DNA from: an uncultured bacterium
Lineage (GTDB): Bacteria; CAIWAD01
NCBI GenBank assembly: GCA_903910645.1
Contig: CAIWAD010000027.1
Span: 1-34,500 of the forward strand
Length of the DNA: 34,500 bases
Direction: 5' to 3'
The stretch's first letter is position 1; each line of letters begins with the position of its first letter. Positions 22,914 through 33,775 of this stretch are shown here, one piece after another. A program made the translations under genes and the position numbers. The notes under the pieces were generated by a model. The model was given only the letters and a program-made list of their open reading frames with translations. It was not told the origin of the DNA and ran no database searches.

Positions 22914-24232
22914 CTCCGCTCCTCAGGGAATTCCCCCTCCACGGGGCCCAAACCTTGCCTTGCCTGCAGCTGAAGCCAGGCCTGGGCCTGCCCCACCTGG
23001 GCCTTCGTGTGTTCCACTTCCGCCTCGAAGAGCTGCACGGCAGCGTCCGTTACCTCCAGCGCGCGCACCAGGCCTTGGCGATAGAGTTCGGCGCTTTCCT
23101 CGGCATTGCGTCTGGCAGCCTGCCTGGCCACCTCGGCACGGGCCAGACCGGCCTGGGCGCTTTCCAGGGCGGTGGTGGCCAACGCCAGATCCAATGCCAC
23201 CTGACGCTCGGCCCACTCGGTGCGCAGATCGGCCGCCCGCGCCATGGCTCGTCGCTCAGCCTGCTGGGAAAGGCGCAAGCCGCCATCAAACAACGACCAA
23301 CCCAGATTCAGGGCCCAGCTCCAATGGGCGTCGGCGGCGGAGAAATCCTCCGATTGGTCCGTCCAGCTGTCCAGACCCACGCTCAAGTCCGGCACCCAGC
23401 GTGCCAAGGGTTCGGCCGCATAAGCTCTGGCGGCAGCGGCCTGCTCACGCAGGACGCGCACATCGGGACGCTGCTGCAGCACGGTCTGCCCATCCAGGGG
23501 GCCGGGCCGCTGGGCGGACCTGTCCAGCAAGCTTTGGGGTGCGGCCAGACTGTCCAACTGGCCGGATCCCGTGAGCGCGGACAAACGCAGGCGTCCGCTG
23601 TGGGCATCACCCCGGGCGCGCACCAGGGCCCGCTCGGCATTGGCCATTTCCAGCTCTGCTCGGGTGAGATCGTTGGAACCCACCAGTCCGCCTTCGTGGC
23701 GGCTGCGAATCTCCTCCAGCGAGCGCTTGGCCAGGGATAGACGCTCGGCGGCTGCACGCTCCACCTCGTGCAGACTGAACGCCTCAAGGAAGGCGCCGGC
23801 CGTCTCGTGGGCCAGGGCCAACCGTTCCGCACCTTCGTCCGCCTCGGCTGCCTGGCCGGCATGGCGAGCCTGGGCCACCAAAGGCAGGGCCTGGGCATCG
23901 AAAAGCAGTTGATCCGCTCCCACGCGCAGCTCCCAATCCTCGTAGTTCTGGGTGCCGGAAGCGGCGCCCTCGCTGCGGGCGAACTCGCTGCGTCCCAGGT
24001 CCAGGCGCAGGGAGGGCAAGAGCACGCTCCAGGCCTGGTTCACTCTGGCGCGGGCCGCGCGGGTGCCCTGGGCGGCAATGGCGGCGCGCTCATGAGTGGC
24101 CAGGGCACTTCCCAGAGCCTCCTCCAGGGAGAGCGGCGCGGCGGCCAGGGGTGCGGCTGCCACCAAAAGGGCCAGCCAATGCGCTGGAACGGGAAGGGGT
24201 CGGTGGCCGACGGGTTGGAAGCAACGCGTCAT
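22910..24232 (-). CDS. TolC-family outer membrane efflux channel
   Basis: About 440 residues from ATG 24232. This start gives a signal peptide ending VAAAPLAAA before PLSLEEALGSAL, the usual mature start of outer membrane efflux proteins. No strong Shine-Dalgarno marks it, and in-frame ATGs exist up to 24349, so the start is uncertain. The rest shows two OEP repeats with long Ala/Glu/Arg-rich helices, and LGWSLFDGG in the second repeat. First gene of the efflux operon. The 269 bases upstream to the DinB-like gene hold no recognised gene, only GC-rich sequence with short imperfect dyads. Confidence 0.87.
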   Translation of the reverse strand: MTRCFQPVGHRPLPVPAHWLALLVAAAPLAAAPLSLEEALGSALATHERAAIAAQGTRAARARVNQAWSVLLPSLRLDLGRSEFARSEGAASGTQNYEDWELRVGADQLLFDAQALPLVAQARHAGQAAEADEGAERLALAHETAGAFLEAFSLHEVERAAAERLSLAKRSLEEIRSRHEGGLVGSNDLTRAELEMANAERALVRARGDAHSGRLRLSALTGSGQLDSLAAPQSLLDRSAQRPGPLDGQTVLQQRPDVRVLREQAAAARAYAAEPLARWVPDLSVGLDSWTDQSEDFSAADAHWSWALNLGWSLFDGGLRLSQQAERRAMARAADLRTEWAERQVALDLALATTALESAQAGLARAEVARQAARRNAEESAELYRQGLVRALEVTDAAVQLFEAEVEHTKAQVGQAQAWLQLQARQGLGPVEGEFPEERR

Positions 24233-24501
24233 CTGTTGTCCCATCACTTGAACGAGTTCCATGGATTGGTGCCCGGGTCCCTGCGGCCCTTCGCCGATCC
24301 GCATCTTCCATGCACCGGGCGGCATGCCCGGCTCTTCAACGGCACTCATTTGGAGCGAAGTCCACGCCGCGCCCGCCAGAGACTGAAGCGCCCAGCCGGA
24401 ACGCCGCCAGGCGGGGAGTTCTCATCAGACCATCTGCACGGGAGTGGGGGGAACTGGCAGCTCCCGCTGGGTCACTGCAACCGTGCCGCCTGCGTGGCGG
24501 A

Positions 24502-25008
24502 TCACGCCTGCTCGTCCGCGCTGGGGCCGTAGACGGCGGGCAGGGGCTGCTCCAGCAGGCGCAGGCACACGGAAAGCTGCCCGCGATGGTGGATAAGGTG
24601 GTTCATGATCATGCCCCGCCACACTTGCAGGCGGGTGTGGGTGCTGAGCACCTGCCCGCCTCTAAGCAGGGACCAGGGCCAGGCCAGATCCATGTCCTCG
24701 CAGGATTCCAGCGCGGCGCGGGCCTGGGCTCCATTGGCATCCAGGCGCTCCAAGGCCTCCTGGATGCTTGTGACAAGGGTGGGGCTGGGAATGGCTCCGC
24801 CTTCGGGGGCAATGTCGAAACAGGGCGTGGCCAGGGTCACGCGACCCCACTCGGGGATCATCAGCATGTGGGTGGTCAGCTGGGCCATGTTCCATGAGCG
24901 CGGGTGGGGGCGCCAGGCCAGGTTCTCGTCCTTCAGGCGGCCCAGCATGGCCCGAGTGGCGGCCAGCTCCGTGTCCAGTTCACCCAGCAACAGCTCCTTC
25001 ACATCCAT
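24502..25008 (-). CDS. DinB-family putative metal-dependent protein
   Basis: 168 residues, four-helix-bundle DinB/YfiT-like. The metal triad is H47 (TTHMLMIP), H137 and H141 (NHLIHHRGQL). Family members include thiol S-transferases (bacillithiol, mycothiol) and many proteins of unknown role; this one cannot be assigned. ATG 25008 has AAGGAG upstream. It lies downstream of the pyrophosphatase terminator, so it needs its own promoter or readthrough. Confidence 0.8.
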   Translation of the reverse strand: MDVKELLLGELDTELAATRAMLGRLKDENLAWRPHPRSWNMAQLTTHMLMIPEWGRVTLATPCFDIAPEGGAIPSPTLVTSIQEALERLDANGAQARAALESCEDMDLAWPWSLLRGGQVLSTHTRLQVWRGMIMNHLIHHRGQLSVCLRLLEQPLPAVYGPSADEQA

Positions 25009-25057
25009 GCGTCTGCTCCTTTGCTCCTTGCCTGGAAGTTAGGGTGCGGCGGGCGGC

Positions 25058-25086
25058 AAAAAGAACGGGGGCCCGAAGGCCCCCGT
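25058..25086 (-). terminator. Intrinsic terminator of hppA
   Basis: On the minus strand ACGGGGGCC, loop TTCG, GGCCCCCGT (25086 to 25065) is followed by TCTTTTT (25064-25058). A perfect 9-bp stem with a UUCG tetraloop and U-run, 23 bases after the hppA stop. Confidence 0.92.
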
Positions 25087-25108
25087 GTGGTGAACTGTGA
25101 CCAGAGGC

Positions 25109-27550
<2,442 letters not shown>

Positions 27551-27741
27551 CACGGCGTGTGTCCTCCATGACCTATTGAGTTGTGTTGACATCGGGTTTG
27601 CGGCCGCACGGGGCGGGCGTCTGGCGCGGCACGCACAATCCCGCCGGGGCCGCCGTCCAGGGCGGGCCATCGGTAGCAGGCACGGGAATCGAGATGGGGC
27701 GTGACGTCGCGTCGGACGACAATTAGTGGCTTTTCCCCTTA

Positions 27742-27778
27742 ACAAGCAACAGGATCGCCTTCCGGGAAGGGTGCTTGT
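27742..27778. promoter_or_regulatory. Nested palindrome upstream of hppA
   Basis: CCTTCC-G-GGAAGG (27758-27770) is flanked by ACAAGC (27742-27747) and GCTTGT (27773-27778). The one-base centre suits a protein operator better than an RNA hairpin. It sits between the end of the 27788-33232 operon and a possible hppA promoter, so it could be an hppA operator or a poor terminator of that operon. Confidence 0.3.
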
Positions 27779-27787
27779 GTGTCCGTT

Positions 27788-27988
27788 TCAGCGTGTAAGC
27801 GCGTAATAGGCCACATAAAACCAGGACAGGATCCCGTGCAGGATGGCCCACAGGATGGACTTGTGGAGGCTCCACGAGATGCTCACGGCCAGCGCCGTTC
27901 CCAGGCCGATGCCGGCTTTGGCGGCGAAGTCTCCGTGTCGGTTGCCGCCGGGCCCATGCTGGATGTCCACCTTGATGGTTTCACTCAT
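27788..27988 (-). CDS. Small two-helix membrane protein, unknown
   Basis: 66 residues. The first 25 are polar (MSETIKVDIQHGPGGNRHG), then GIGLGTALAVSISWSLHKS and ILWAILHGILSWFYVAYYAL form two hydrophobic segments. I do not recognise the family. ATG 27988 overlaps the SnoaL-like stop by 4 bases and has AGGAGA upstream. Last gene of its operon. Confidence 0.65.
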   Translation of the reverse strand: MSETIKVDIQHGPGGNRHGDFAAKAGIGLGTALAVSISWSLHKSILWAILHGILSWFYVAYYALTR

Positions 27989-28401
27989 GGAGTCTCTCCT
28001 TGCTGTGTGGGAAGGGACAGGGCACAGCCCTGGTCGAAGATCACGCGCCAGGCGCCGTCCTCTTCACGCCGCCAGACGCTGCTGAAACGGCCTGTCAGGC
28101 AACCACGGGCATCATGGACGGGTCCGGTGCTCAGCACCAGTCCGCTATTTGCCGCCTCCACGCGCTCAGGCATCCAGGTGAATGGAGCTTCCACCCCTTC
28201 CAGCAGGGAAGCCCAGGCCAGGGCCACCGCCTGCCGGCCTCGGTGGGTGGTGGCCTCGCCCAGGAAGACCGCGTTCTCGCTTACAAAAGAAAGGAAGAGC
28301 TCACGGTCCCTGTTGGCGAAGGCGGAGGAAAAAGCGCATTCGGCGGCGCGGACCTCCGCTTCCACACGGCCCAGGAGTTCTGCCCGATTGTCCTGGTCCA
28401 T
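27985..28401 (-). CDS. SnoaL/DUF4440-like (NTF2 fold) protein
   Basis: 138 residues from ATG 28401, which overlaps the previous stop by one base (TGATG). The pattern AFANRDRELFLSFVSENAVFLG, then HRGRQAV, VEAANSGLVLSTGPVHDARG and FSSVWRREEDGAWRVIFDQG is typical of SnoaL-like / DUF4440 proteins of the NTF2 fold (ketosteroid-isomerase-like). These form dimers with a small pocket; function varies and cannot be assigned. No signal peptide, so cytoplasmic. Confidence 0.75.
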   Translation of the reverse strand: MDQDNRAELLGRVEAEVRAAECAFSSAFANRDRELFLSFVSENAVFLGEATTHRGRQAVALAWASLLEGVEAPFTWMPERVEAANSGLVLSTGPVHDARGCLTGRFSSVWRREEDGAWRVIFDQGCALSLPTQQGETP

Positions 28402-28607
28402 CAGGCCCCCAGTTTCCATGCCACCACGCTCACACCTGCCGCAAGCAGCACCAGCAGGAGGGCGTTGCTCACCATGTACGGCATCACCGCCAGCAGGATG
28501 CCGGCGATGGTGGCAATCCAATCCCGTTGCCGTCTTCCATGGGCCAGCCAAACCATGCCCACCAGGCTGACCAGGATTTTCCAGAACAGGGGAAAGGGCA
28601 AATCCAC
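28401..28607 (-). CDS. Small membrane protein, unknown
   Basis: 68 residues starting at GTG 28607 with AAGGAG 7 bases before it. Two or three hydrophobic stretches separated by a basic loop (HGRRQRDW, 23-30). I know no family for it. It begins 10 bases after the stop of the secreted propeller gene and is coupled to the SnoaL-like gene. Confidence 0.6.
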   Translation of the reverse strand: MDLPFPLFWKILVSLVGMVWLAHGRRQRDWIATIAGILLAVMPYMVSNALLLVLLAAGVSVVAWKLGA

Positions 28608-28617
28608 GCGGGCTCCT

Positions 28618-30795
28618 TCAGGGGATGAGCAGCAGTTTCACGCTTTCGACATCACTTGCCGTGCGCACCTGCGCCAGGTAAAGACCCGCCGGCAGATCGC
28701 CAAGATCCAGCGCCAGCCTGTGCGAGCCGGCCTGCAGCGGTCCGGTTGCCAACTCCTTGCATCGCCTTCCCGCCACATCCCACAGCGAGATGCGCGCCTC
28801 CGTCACGGCGTGCGGCAATGTGAAACACAGGCGCGTGCCGGGATTGCAGGGATTGGGCGCCGCCAGCAGGCCCAGGCGTCCTGGTCTTGGTGGGCCGGGA
28901 TGGATGCTCACCTCGTCAGTTCCCGCCACCAGGACAAGGTCGCCATTTTCCAGCGCCACCCAGCCCAGGCCCATCACGGATCCGTCCGTCACCCGGCGTC
29001 CCACGGACAAGGGCGCGGCGGGGAGGTTCAAATGGTCGCCGGATGAGTGCAATGTGCCCTCCCATGCGTTCACCCCCATTTCCGTCACGACGGGCGGATT
29101 GTCCCTGCCGGCGAAGAGGTAGAGGGCATTCACGCTGGCGCAGGTGAAGGGCCAGGCCTGGGCCTCCACGGAATCCGCCATCTGCCACGCGTCGGTGTCA
29201 TAGGGCGTGCACAGCAGGTAAAGGGAAGTGGCGGCCACCACGCCGCTCATTCCCTGCTCCCAATCCATGCTGATGTCCCGCACCGGGCCGGCCAGCTGGT
29301 GCACGGCCTCCAGCACGGGGGCCTGGGGGTTGCCCACATCCACCTGGCACAGACGCCCGTCCTCCAGGCCCACCCACAGGTGCTGGTCCGGGGACCAGGC
29401 GGCGCACAGGGGCGTGCCACCCAGCGCGAGCGTGCCCAAGTGACGCAGGAACCAGGGGCTGCGGTTGGCCTGCTTGATGGCGATGAACGCGTCCGGCGTG
29501 ATGTAGGCCACAAGGTCCTGCGGTCCCCAGCTGAGCAGCTTCACCGGGTCGGTGGGATGGATGCCCTCCAGGTGGAAGCCCTCGCCCTCCTCAGCGTAAT
29601 AGCGCAGGCCGGCGCCAAAACGGCAGCCTGCCAGAAGGCCGGCGCGCCAATCGCCGCCATCCACGGGCAGTGGCAGCCCCACGCCGGGCAATTCCACGGG
29701 CTGGGGATCCTCCCCCGGCCAGCCGACCCTTTCCGGCCAGTGAAAGCGGCGGAAGCCCTGCTGGCGGTCCAGGGCCCACGCGGTGGTGGCATCCCACTGG
29801 CCCTCTTCCCAGGAGAGGATTCGCGGGCGCGTGGCGTGCCGCGCCAGCAGCTCGGGCAAGGCCACTCCAGCGGATTCCCTCAACACATGTAGGCTTAGAC
29901 CGTCCGGGCCTTCGCCCACCAGCAAGCTGTCGCCGCGCAGATCCAGGGTCCGGGCGCTGGCCACGGTGCGCCAGCGTCCCACCAGTTGTGGGGCATCCGG
30001 CTGGGAGAAATCCGCCAGGGCCAGGCCACTGTCCCCCGCCGCCAGCACCCACAGGGCATCGCGCCACCAGCGCAGGTCCTGCACGGGGAATCCGGGTTGC
30101 CACCGCGTGCCCAGTGTGGGCGCCTGGATGTCCTGTGCGTGGATCACGCGCAGCCCCTGATCTCCCAGCGCACCCAGCACCAGGCCTCCACCCGCGTCCA
30201 TGGAAAGGGGTGCCTCCAACCACGGCACCTGGCCCGGCGTGGGCGGGAGATCTGACAGCACGATGGAGCGCAGGGTGTCGGCGGCCAGCACCCAGGCCAC
30301 GCCGCTGCGCAGGCAAAGAGCCCTGGGCGCATGGGAGAAGGCTCCCCACACCGGTGTCCAGATGGCGTCCTGACTGTCCAGGTCCAGGCTTCGCAATCCG
30401 CTTGACGAGGCGGCCAGCAAGGTGCCCTCTTCGCTGGCCAAGCGCGTGGCCACCCCGGCCTCCAGACTTTCCCAACTCTCCAGATCCAGCATGCGCAACT
30501 GGCCCGAGCTTCCCAGCAGGGCCGCCTGGCGCAAACCGGCACGCAAGTCAATCAGGGGCATGTCCAGATTCTGTCGGTGTTGCAGCAGCAGGCCCCAGGC
30601 AGGTTGACTCAGATCCAAGAGGCGCAGGGTGGAGTCGCAGGCCATGGCCACCCGGCCCGCCCCCGCCCAGGAAGCCTGCCCGGCATCGCAACCCGGATGC
30701 CGGTCCATCAGGATGGGCCACCATTGGGCTTGGGCGGGACCACTCAGCGCCGCCGCCAGGAGAGCTCCCACCAGGACACTTGGCTGCCAGTTCAT
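28618..30795 (-). CDS. Secreted beta-propeller (LVIVD-like) protein with FlgD/T9SS-type tail
   Basis: 725 residues. Signal peptide MNWQPSVLVGALLAAALSGP ending AQA, cleaved before QWWP. The body has repeated LR.LDL-type strands (for example LRLLDLSQPA, LRMLDLES, LRSLDLDSQ, LALADFSQPDAPQLVGRW) as in LVIVD beta-propellers, which usually bind other proteins or surfaces. The last 85 residues form an Ig-like tail: AAPNPCNPGT at its start, then LWDVAGRRCKEL, LPAGLYLAQV and a basic-hydrophobic end. This layout matches FlgD-like / type IX secretion sorting domains of FCB-group bacteria. The protein is probably on the cell surface or released. ATG 30795 has AGGAGA upstream and lies 10 bases after the M1-like gene, so both are in one operon. 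No ligand can be named. Confidence 0.75.
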   Translation of the reverse strand: MNWQPSVLVGALLAAALSGPAQAQWWPILMDRHPGCDAGQASWAGAGRVAMACDSTLRLLDLSQPAWGLLLQHRQNLDMPLIDLRAGLRQAALLGSSGQLRMLDLESWESLEAGVATRLASEEGTLLAASSSGLRSLDLDSQDAIWTPVWGAFSHAPRALCLRSGVAWVLAADTLRSIVLSDLPPTPGQVPWLEAPLSMDAGGGLVLGALGDQGLRVIHAQDIQAPTLGTRWQPGFPVQDLRWWRDALWVLAAGDSGLALADFSQPDAPQLVGRWRTVASARTLDLRGDSLLVGEGPDGLSLHVLRESAGVALPELLARHATRPRILSWEEGQWDATTAWALDRQQGFRRFHWPERVGWPGEDPQPVELPGVGLPLPVDGGDWRAGLLAGCRFGAGLRYYAEEGEGFHLEGIHPTDPVKLLSWGPQDLVAYITPDAFIAIKQANRSPWFLRHLGTLALGGTPLCAAWSPDQHLWVGLEDGRLCQVDVGNPQAPVLEAVHQLAGPVRDISMDWEQGMSGVVAATSLYLLCTPYDTDAWQMADSVEAQAWPFTCASVNALYLFAGRDNPPVVTEMGVNAWEGTLHSSGDHLNLPAAPLSVGRRVTDGSVMGLGWVALENGDLVLVAGTDEVSIHPGPPRPGRLGLLAAPNPCNPGTRLCFTLPHAVTEARISLWDVAGRRCKELATGPLQAGSHRLALDLGDLPAGLYLAQVRTASDVESVKLLLIP

Positions 30796-30805
30796 GGCTG
30801 CTCTC

Positions 30806-33232
30806 CTACTTCATGCGGATGCGGGCGGGCAGGCTGCCGCCCGGCGCGATTTCCATGCCCGTCACCCGCGCGGGGTCCACTGGCAAAAGAAAGCTCTCCT
30901 CCTGCCGAGTGCAGCGCAGGGAATAGCTTTCCAAGCCTTGATCATGGCGAAGCAGCACCGGGAGCACGGTCCCTGCGGCCACTGGACTTTCCCACGCCAC
31001 TTTCAGCGCCAATTGGGCACCCTGAAGAGTTTCCACTCGTCCACTCTCCACCTGGACCGTGGGCAACGCGCACTGCGTCCATTGGCAATCCAGCCACTGG
31101 CGGAGCACCGGCATGGTGCCGAAAGCACTGCCATCCAGCAGCTCCTCGCCCACCAGCAGGCCGCCCAGGGCGGATGCCAGATCGTCCAGGGGGCGGCGCG
31201 GGGACAGGGCCTCCATGCGCCGATCCCGCCAGGCCACCAGCAGGTCCAGGTAGAGCGCGTCGTCCAGGCTGGCCGGGTCCCGCAGTTGCCAGCGCAGTTG
31301 CTCCAGGGCCAGAACCAGGCGCCAGGCCAGGCGCTCCTGCAGGTCGTGGGAGGACCAGTCCCCTTCGGCGCGCTCCCCCAGCCATGGCAGGCTGGCGAAA
31401 GCCTTGGGCTGGAAAGATGCGGCTTCAGCCTTCAAGGCATCCTGGCGCAGCCGGGAGGGAAGCTCCGCTCCCGTGCGCATCTCCAGCAGGCGCAAGGCAC
31501 AGGCGCGGGCCGCGCCCAGGGAGAGCCAGCGGGCCTCCCCGGCAGACTCCATGGAAGGGGCCTCCCACCAGGCAAGGCAGAGCCTTTCCAACACGCGCAG
31601 GCGTGCGTTGGCATCGGCGGAGCGCAGGTCGCTGGCGGTGATCTCCAACGGCAGGAGGCCGGGGCCTTCCGCCAGGAGCAGACGGTCCCGCTCCTCGCTT
31701 TTCCCCAAGGCGCGACTGCGCTCCCACAGCCGCACCGGGAAGGCGGGCGCGCCCAGCCATTGGCGCATTTGTTCCGCCGCCCAGGCCAGCTCCGCTCCGC
31801 CGTCCTCGCCCAGCATGGCCAGGCCAAGACTGTCCTGGCCAAGGGCAAGGTCGCGGGGCTCCGCCGCTTCCTCATGGCCGGGCGGCCTTAGCTCACGATC
31901 TCTTTTCAACTCCAGGTTGGCGATGTCCCCCGTGTGGCGTGGCGGGGGCGTCCAGGCGGGGCGCGGACGGGACGCCTGCTCCGCAAGTGGCGTCCAGCAC
32001 AGGCTTAGATCCTGGGTAAGTTGTTCGGCATTGCCGGGACATGGCAAAAAGCGACGGGGGGCGCGCCCGTCCAGCAGGCCACTCCAGCGTTCACCCACAC
32101 CCAGGAGCTGCCGCTCATCCGTGACAGTGGTGGGCAGGGCGGGAACCCACCAGGGATGGCGGGGAAACCAATCCGCGGCAGAACAGGCCATTTGGCGTGG
32201 GCTGTCCTCGCGCACTCTCACCCGCTGGATGGATCCCTTCAATTCAAGAGTTGTGTTCTTCGCGGTCCCTGTTTCCTCCACCACCACCCAGGCGCCATCG
32301 CGGGCAAGCTGGGCCGGGGTGGATGGGCTTCCCGGCAAAGTCCACCACCATGTGGCCTTGTCCACTTTGGCCGCTGGATCCAGCAAGAGAAAAAGTGGGG
32401 CGGTCCCCTCCTTCAGCGTGGTCCGCCATGTCCACATCAGACGCTCGCCCTGGGAGTCCAGCTCCAGACTCTGGCCATCCACCGCACAGGCGGGCGCATG
32501 GAAGGTGGGAGCCAGCCAGGCCCCTTCCATGGGGCGTGACGACTGGGCCACCACCGCCTCGATGCGGCTGCCATCATGGAGAGGGCGCGACAGTCGCCAG
32601 GACTCACCTTTCATCCGCAGGTGCAGATCCCCGGGTTCGCAGCTCAGCCACAGGCATGCGTCCTCCTTCCAGGACCAAAGCAGGGGATTATCCGGATGCA
32701 GCCTTTCCAGTCCTTTGCTGGAGAAGAAAGGTCGCGGAGGCAGGAAGGGGAGGACAGGCCGTTGGCGTGCCCATGCGAGGTCTTTCAGCGCCAAGGGGAG
32801 GGTGGGAAGAAGCAGGCAGACGCGGCGCACCTTGTTTCGCTGCCAACGCCGGCCCAGGAAGGCGCGCGTGGACAATGCCTCCAGGCTGTCGGCCATGTCC
32901 AGCTTCAAAAAGCCGCTTCCCACCAACTCCACCGCCAGGATCGTGTCACTGTCCAGGGGAAGCGGAAGAATCCGGCATCGACCCTCCAGCCACTGCAGCT
33001 CGCCACAGGGAAGGGCAAGAGCGAAGGCACCCACAGGGCTCGACAGAGCCATGACGGGTCTATCCAGGCTCTCGATTCTCGCCACATGTTCCCGCACTGT
33101 CCAGGCGTGCAAGGGATGGACCAGGCAGGCCAGCAGGAACAGCAGACAGAGAGAGTGTGAGACGGCCCTGGTTTGCGCCCGTCGCCTCGGAGCGGCGGAT
33201 GGCACCCTGAAGCTGCGCGGGGAGCGGCACAT
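30806..33232 (-). CDS. Exported M1-peptidase-like protein lacking the zinc site
   Basis: 808 residues from ATG 33232 (GGAGG 4 bases upstream; the open frame to 33349 is rejected). A basic N-terminus and hydrophobic stretch (about 26-43) form a signal peptide. DWFPRHPWW (354-362) resembles the M1 N-terminal domain. In the catalytic part, ERLCLAWW (549-556) stands where M1 enzymes have HExxHxWW. Twelve residues later WLSLG (569-573) stands for WLNEG, with HExxH-x18-E spacing kept exactly. The three zinc ligands and catalytic Glu are E549, L553, L572 and R550, so hydrolysis is not expected. The helical region to about 690 and RQWLDCQWTQCALPTVQV (711-728) with beta strands after it fit the M1 C-terminal parts. 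Probably a binding or scaffold protein. First gene of a five-gene operon with the secreted propeller next. Family assignment is by eye. Confidence 0.6.
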   Translation of the reverse strand: MCRSPRSFRVPSAAPRRRAQTRAVSHSLCLLFLLACLVHPLHAWTVREHVARIESLDRPVMALSSPVGAFALALPCGELQWLEGRCRILPLPLDSDTILAVELVGSGFLKLDMADSLEALSTRAFLGRRWQRNKVRRVCLLLPTLPLALKDLAWARQRPVLPFLPPRPFFSSKGLERLHPDNPLLWSWKEDACLWLSCEPGDLHLRMKGESWRLSRPLHDGSRIEAVVAQSSRPMEGAWLAPTFHAPACAVDGQSLELDSQGERLMWTWRTTLKEGTAPLFLLLDPAAKVDKATWWWTLPGSPSTPAQLARDGAWVVVEETGTAKNTTLELKGSIQRVRVREDSPRQMACSAADWFPRHPWWVPALPTTVTDERQLLGVGERWSGLLDGRAPRRFLPCPGNAEQLTQDLSLCWTPLAEQASRPRPAWTPPPRHTGDIANLELKRDRELRPPGHEEAAEPRDLALGQDSLGLAMLGEDGGAELAWAAEQMRQWLGAPAFPVRLWERSRALGKSEERDRLLLAEGPGLLPLEITASDLRSADANARLRVLERLCLAWWEAPSMESAGEARWLSLGAARACALRLLEMRTGAELPSRLRQDALKAEAASFQPKAFASLPWLGERAEGDWSSHDLQERLAWRLVLALEQLRWQLRDPASLDDALYLDLLVAWRDRRMEALSPRRPLDDLASALGGLLVGEELLDGSAFGTMPVLRQWLDCQWTQCALPTVQVESGRVETLQGAQLALKVAWESPVAAGTVLPVLLRHDQGLESYSLRCTRQEESFLLPVDPARVTGMEIAPGGSLPARIRMK

Positions 33233-33334
33233 GCGGCCTCCAGTTGACATTCGGTGCCTGGTGAGCATAGCCCAGGGCCGTGGCTCCTGCAAGGGAGGAA
33301 TTCCAATCCTTGCCTCGCGTCTTGGCCGTTCAAC

Positions 33335-33343
33335 TGCTATGCT
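33335..33343 (+). promoter_or_regulatory. Extended -10 element before ssrA
   Basis: TGCTATGCT fits an extended -10 (TGnTAT..T) 11 bases before the mature tmRNA 5' end. No good -35 is seen. It would start a short 5' leader trimmed by RNase P. Confidence 0.4.
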
Positions 33344-33354
33344 CCCCACCGTTC

Positions 33355-33703
33355 GGGGACGTTCGTGGGATTCGACGGGATTGTCGGGACTCCGGGCTGC
33401 ATGTCGTGGACGCGCCGAAGCACCACGTTAAAAGTTTCGGCAAAACTTAATCGGCAACGATTACGCTCTCGCTGCCTAAATAGGCAGCCGAAGCCCCGGG
33501 TCGCGCTCACGGAGCCGGGATCCTTCGTCATCCAGTGAGCTGGTCCCAAAGATCCGGCTGGGTCGGAGGGATGAGAACCCACAGCCTGGAGGCGACGCAG
33601 CGTGACCGTCCGCGTCGGCGCCTTGAGATCAAATGACGGCCTACACATGTAGACGCCCAGGGAAGCGCTTTTTCGGACGAGGGTTCAACTCCCTCCGTCT
33701 CCA
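33355..33703 (+). ncRNA. ssrA: tmRNA
   Basis: Transfer-messenger RNA that frees stalled ribosomes and tags the nascent peptide. The 5' end GGGGACG (33355-33361) pairs with CGTCTCC (33696-33702) to form a 7-bp acceptor stem containing a G3-U pair, the alanine identity element. Discriminator A is 33703. The T arm is GAGGG, TTCAACT, CCCTC (33679-33695), and the conserved GGGATTCGACGGGA follows the 5' end. The middle holds the tag reading frame and pseudoknot-like sequences. CCA is not encoded (TGC follows), so it must be added by the CCA enzyme. Size of 349 bases is normal for one-piece tmRNA. It is read away from the M1-like gene. Confidence 0.95.
33453..33479 (+). other. tmRNA tag reading frame
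   Basis: GGC AAC GAT TAC GCT CTC GCT GCC TAA encodes GNDYALAA. It follows TTAATC, which aligns with the TTAGTC before the resume codon of Escherichia coli. Gly as first tag residue resembles Bacteroidota (GENNYALAA). The TAA lies in the loop of a perfect 6-bp hairpin (33471-33476 with 33483-33488). Confidence 0.8.
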
Positions 33704-33718
33704 TGCTCCCGAATGAAG

Positions 33719-33742
33719 GCCGGCCGAAAGGCCGGCTTTTTT
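33719..33742 (+). terminator. Intrinsic terminator of ssrA
   Basis: GCCGGCC (33719-33725), GAAA tetraloop, GGCCGGC (33730-33736), then six T (33737-33742), 15 bases after the tmRNA 3' end. Confidence 0.92.
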
Positions 33743-33775
33743 AGTCGACCTTGGCCCAACACGCCGGAGGCCTTC

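Noticed and set aside
24233-24501. Possible extra gene or extended TolC N-terminus between the DinB-like and TolC genes
   Set aside because: The frame above residue 24232 gives no signal peptide or domain and has no ribosome site; the rest is GC-rich with short imperfect dyads only.
27551-27745. 65-residue N-terminal extension of hppA
   Set aside because: Arg/Pro-rich with no ribosome site; ATG 27550 gives a normal membrane-protein start with GGAGGA upstream.
33233-33349. 39-residue N-terminal extension of the M1-like protein
   Set aside because: It would put the signal peptide far from the N-terminus; ATG 33232 has GGAGG just upstream.
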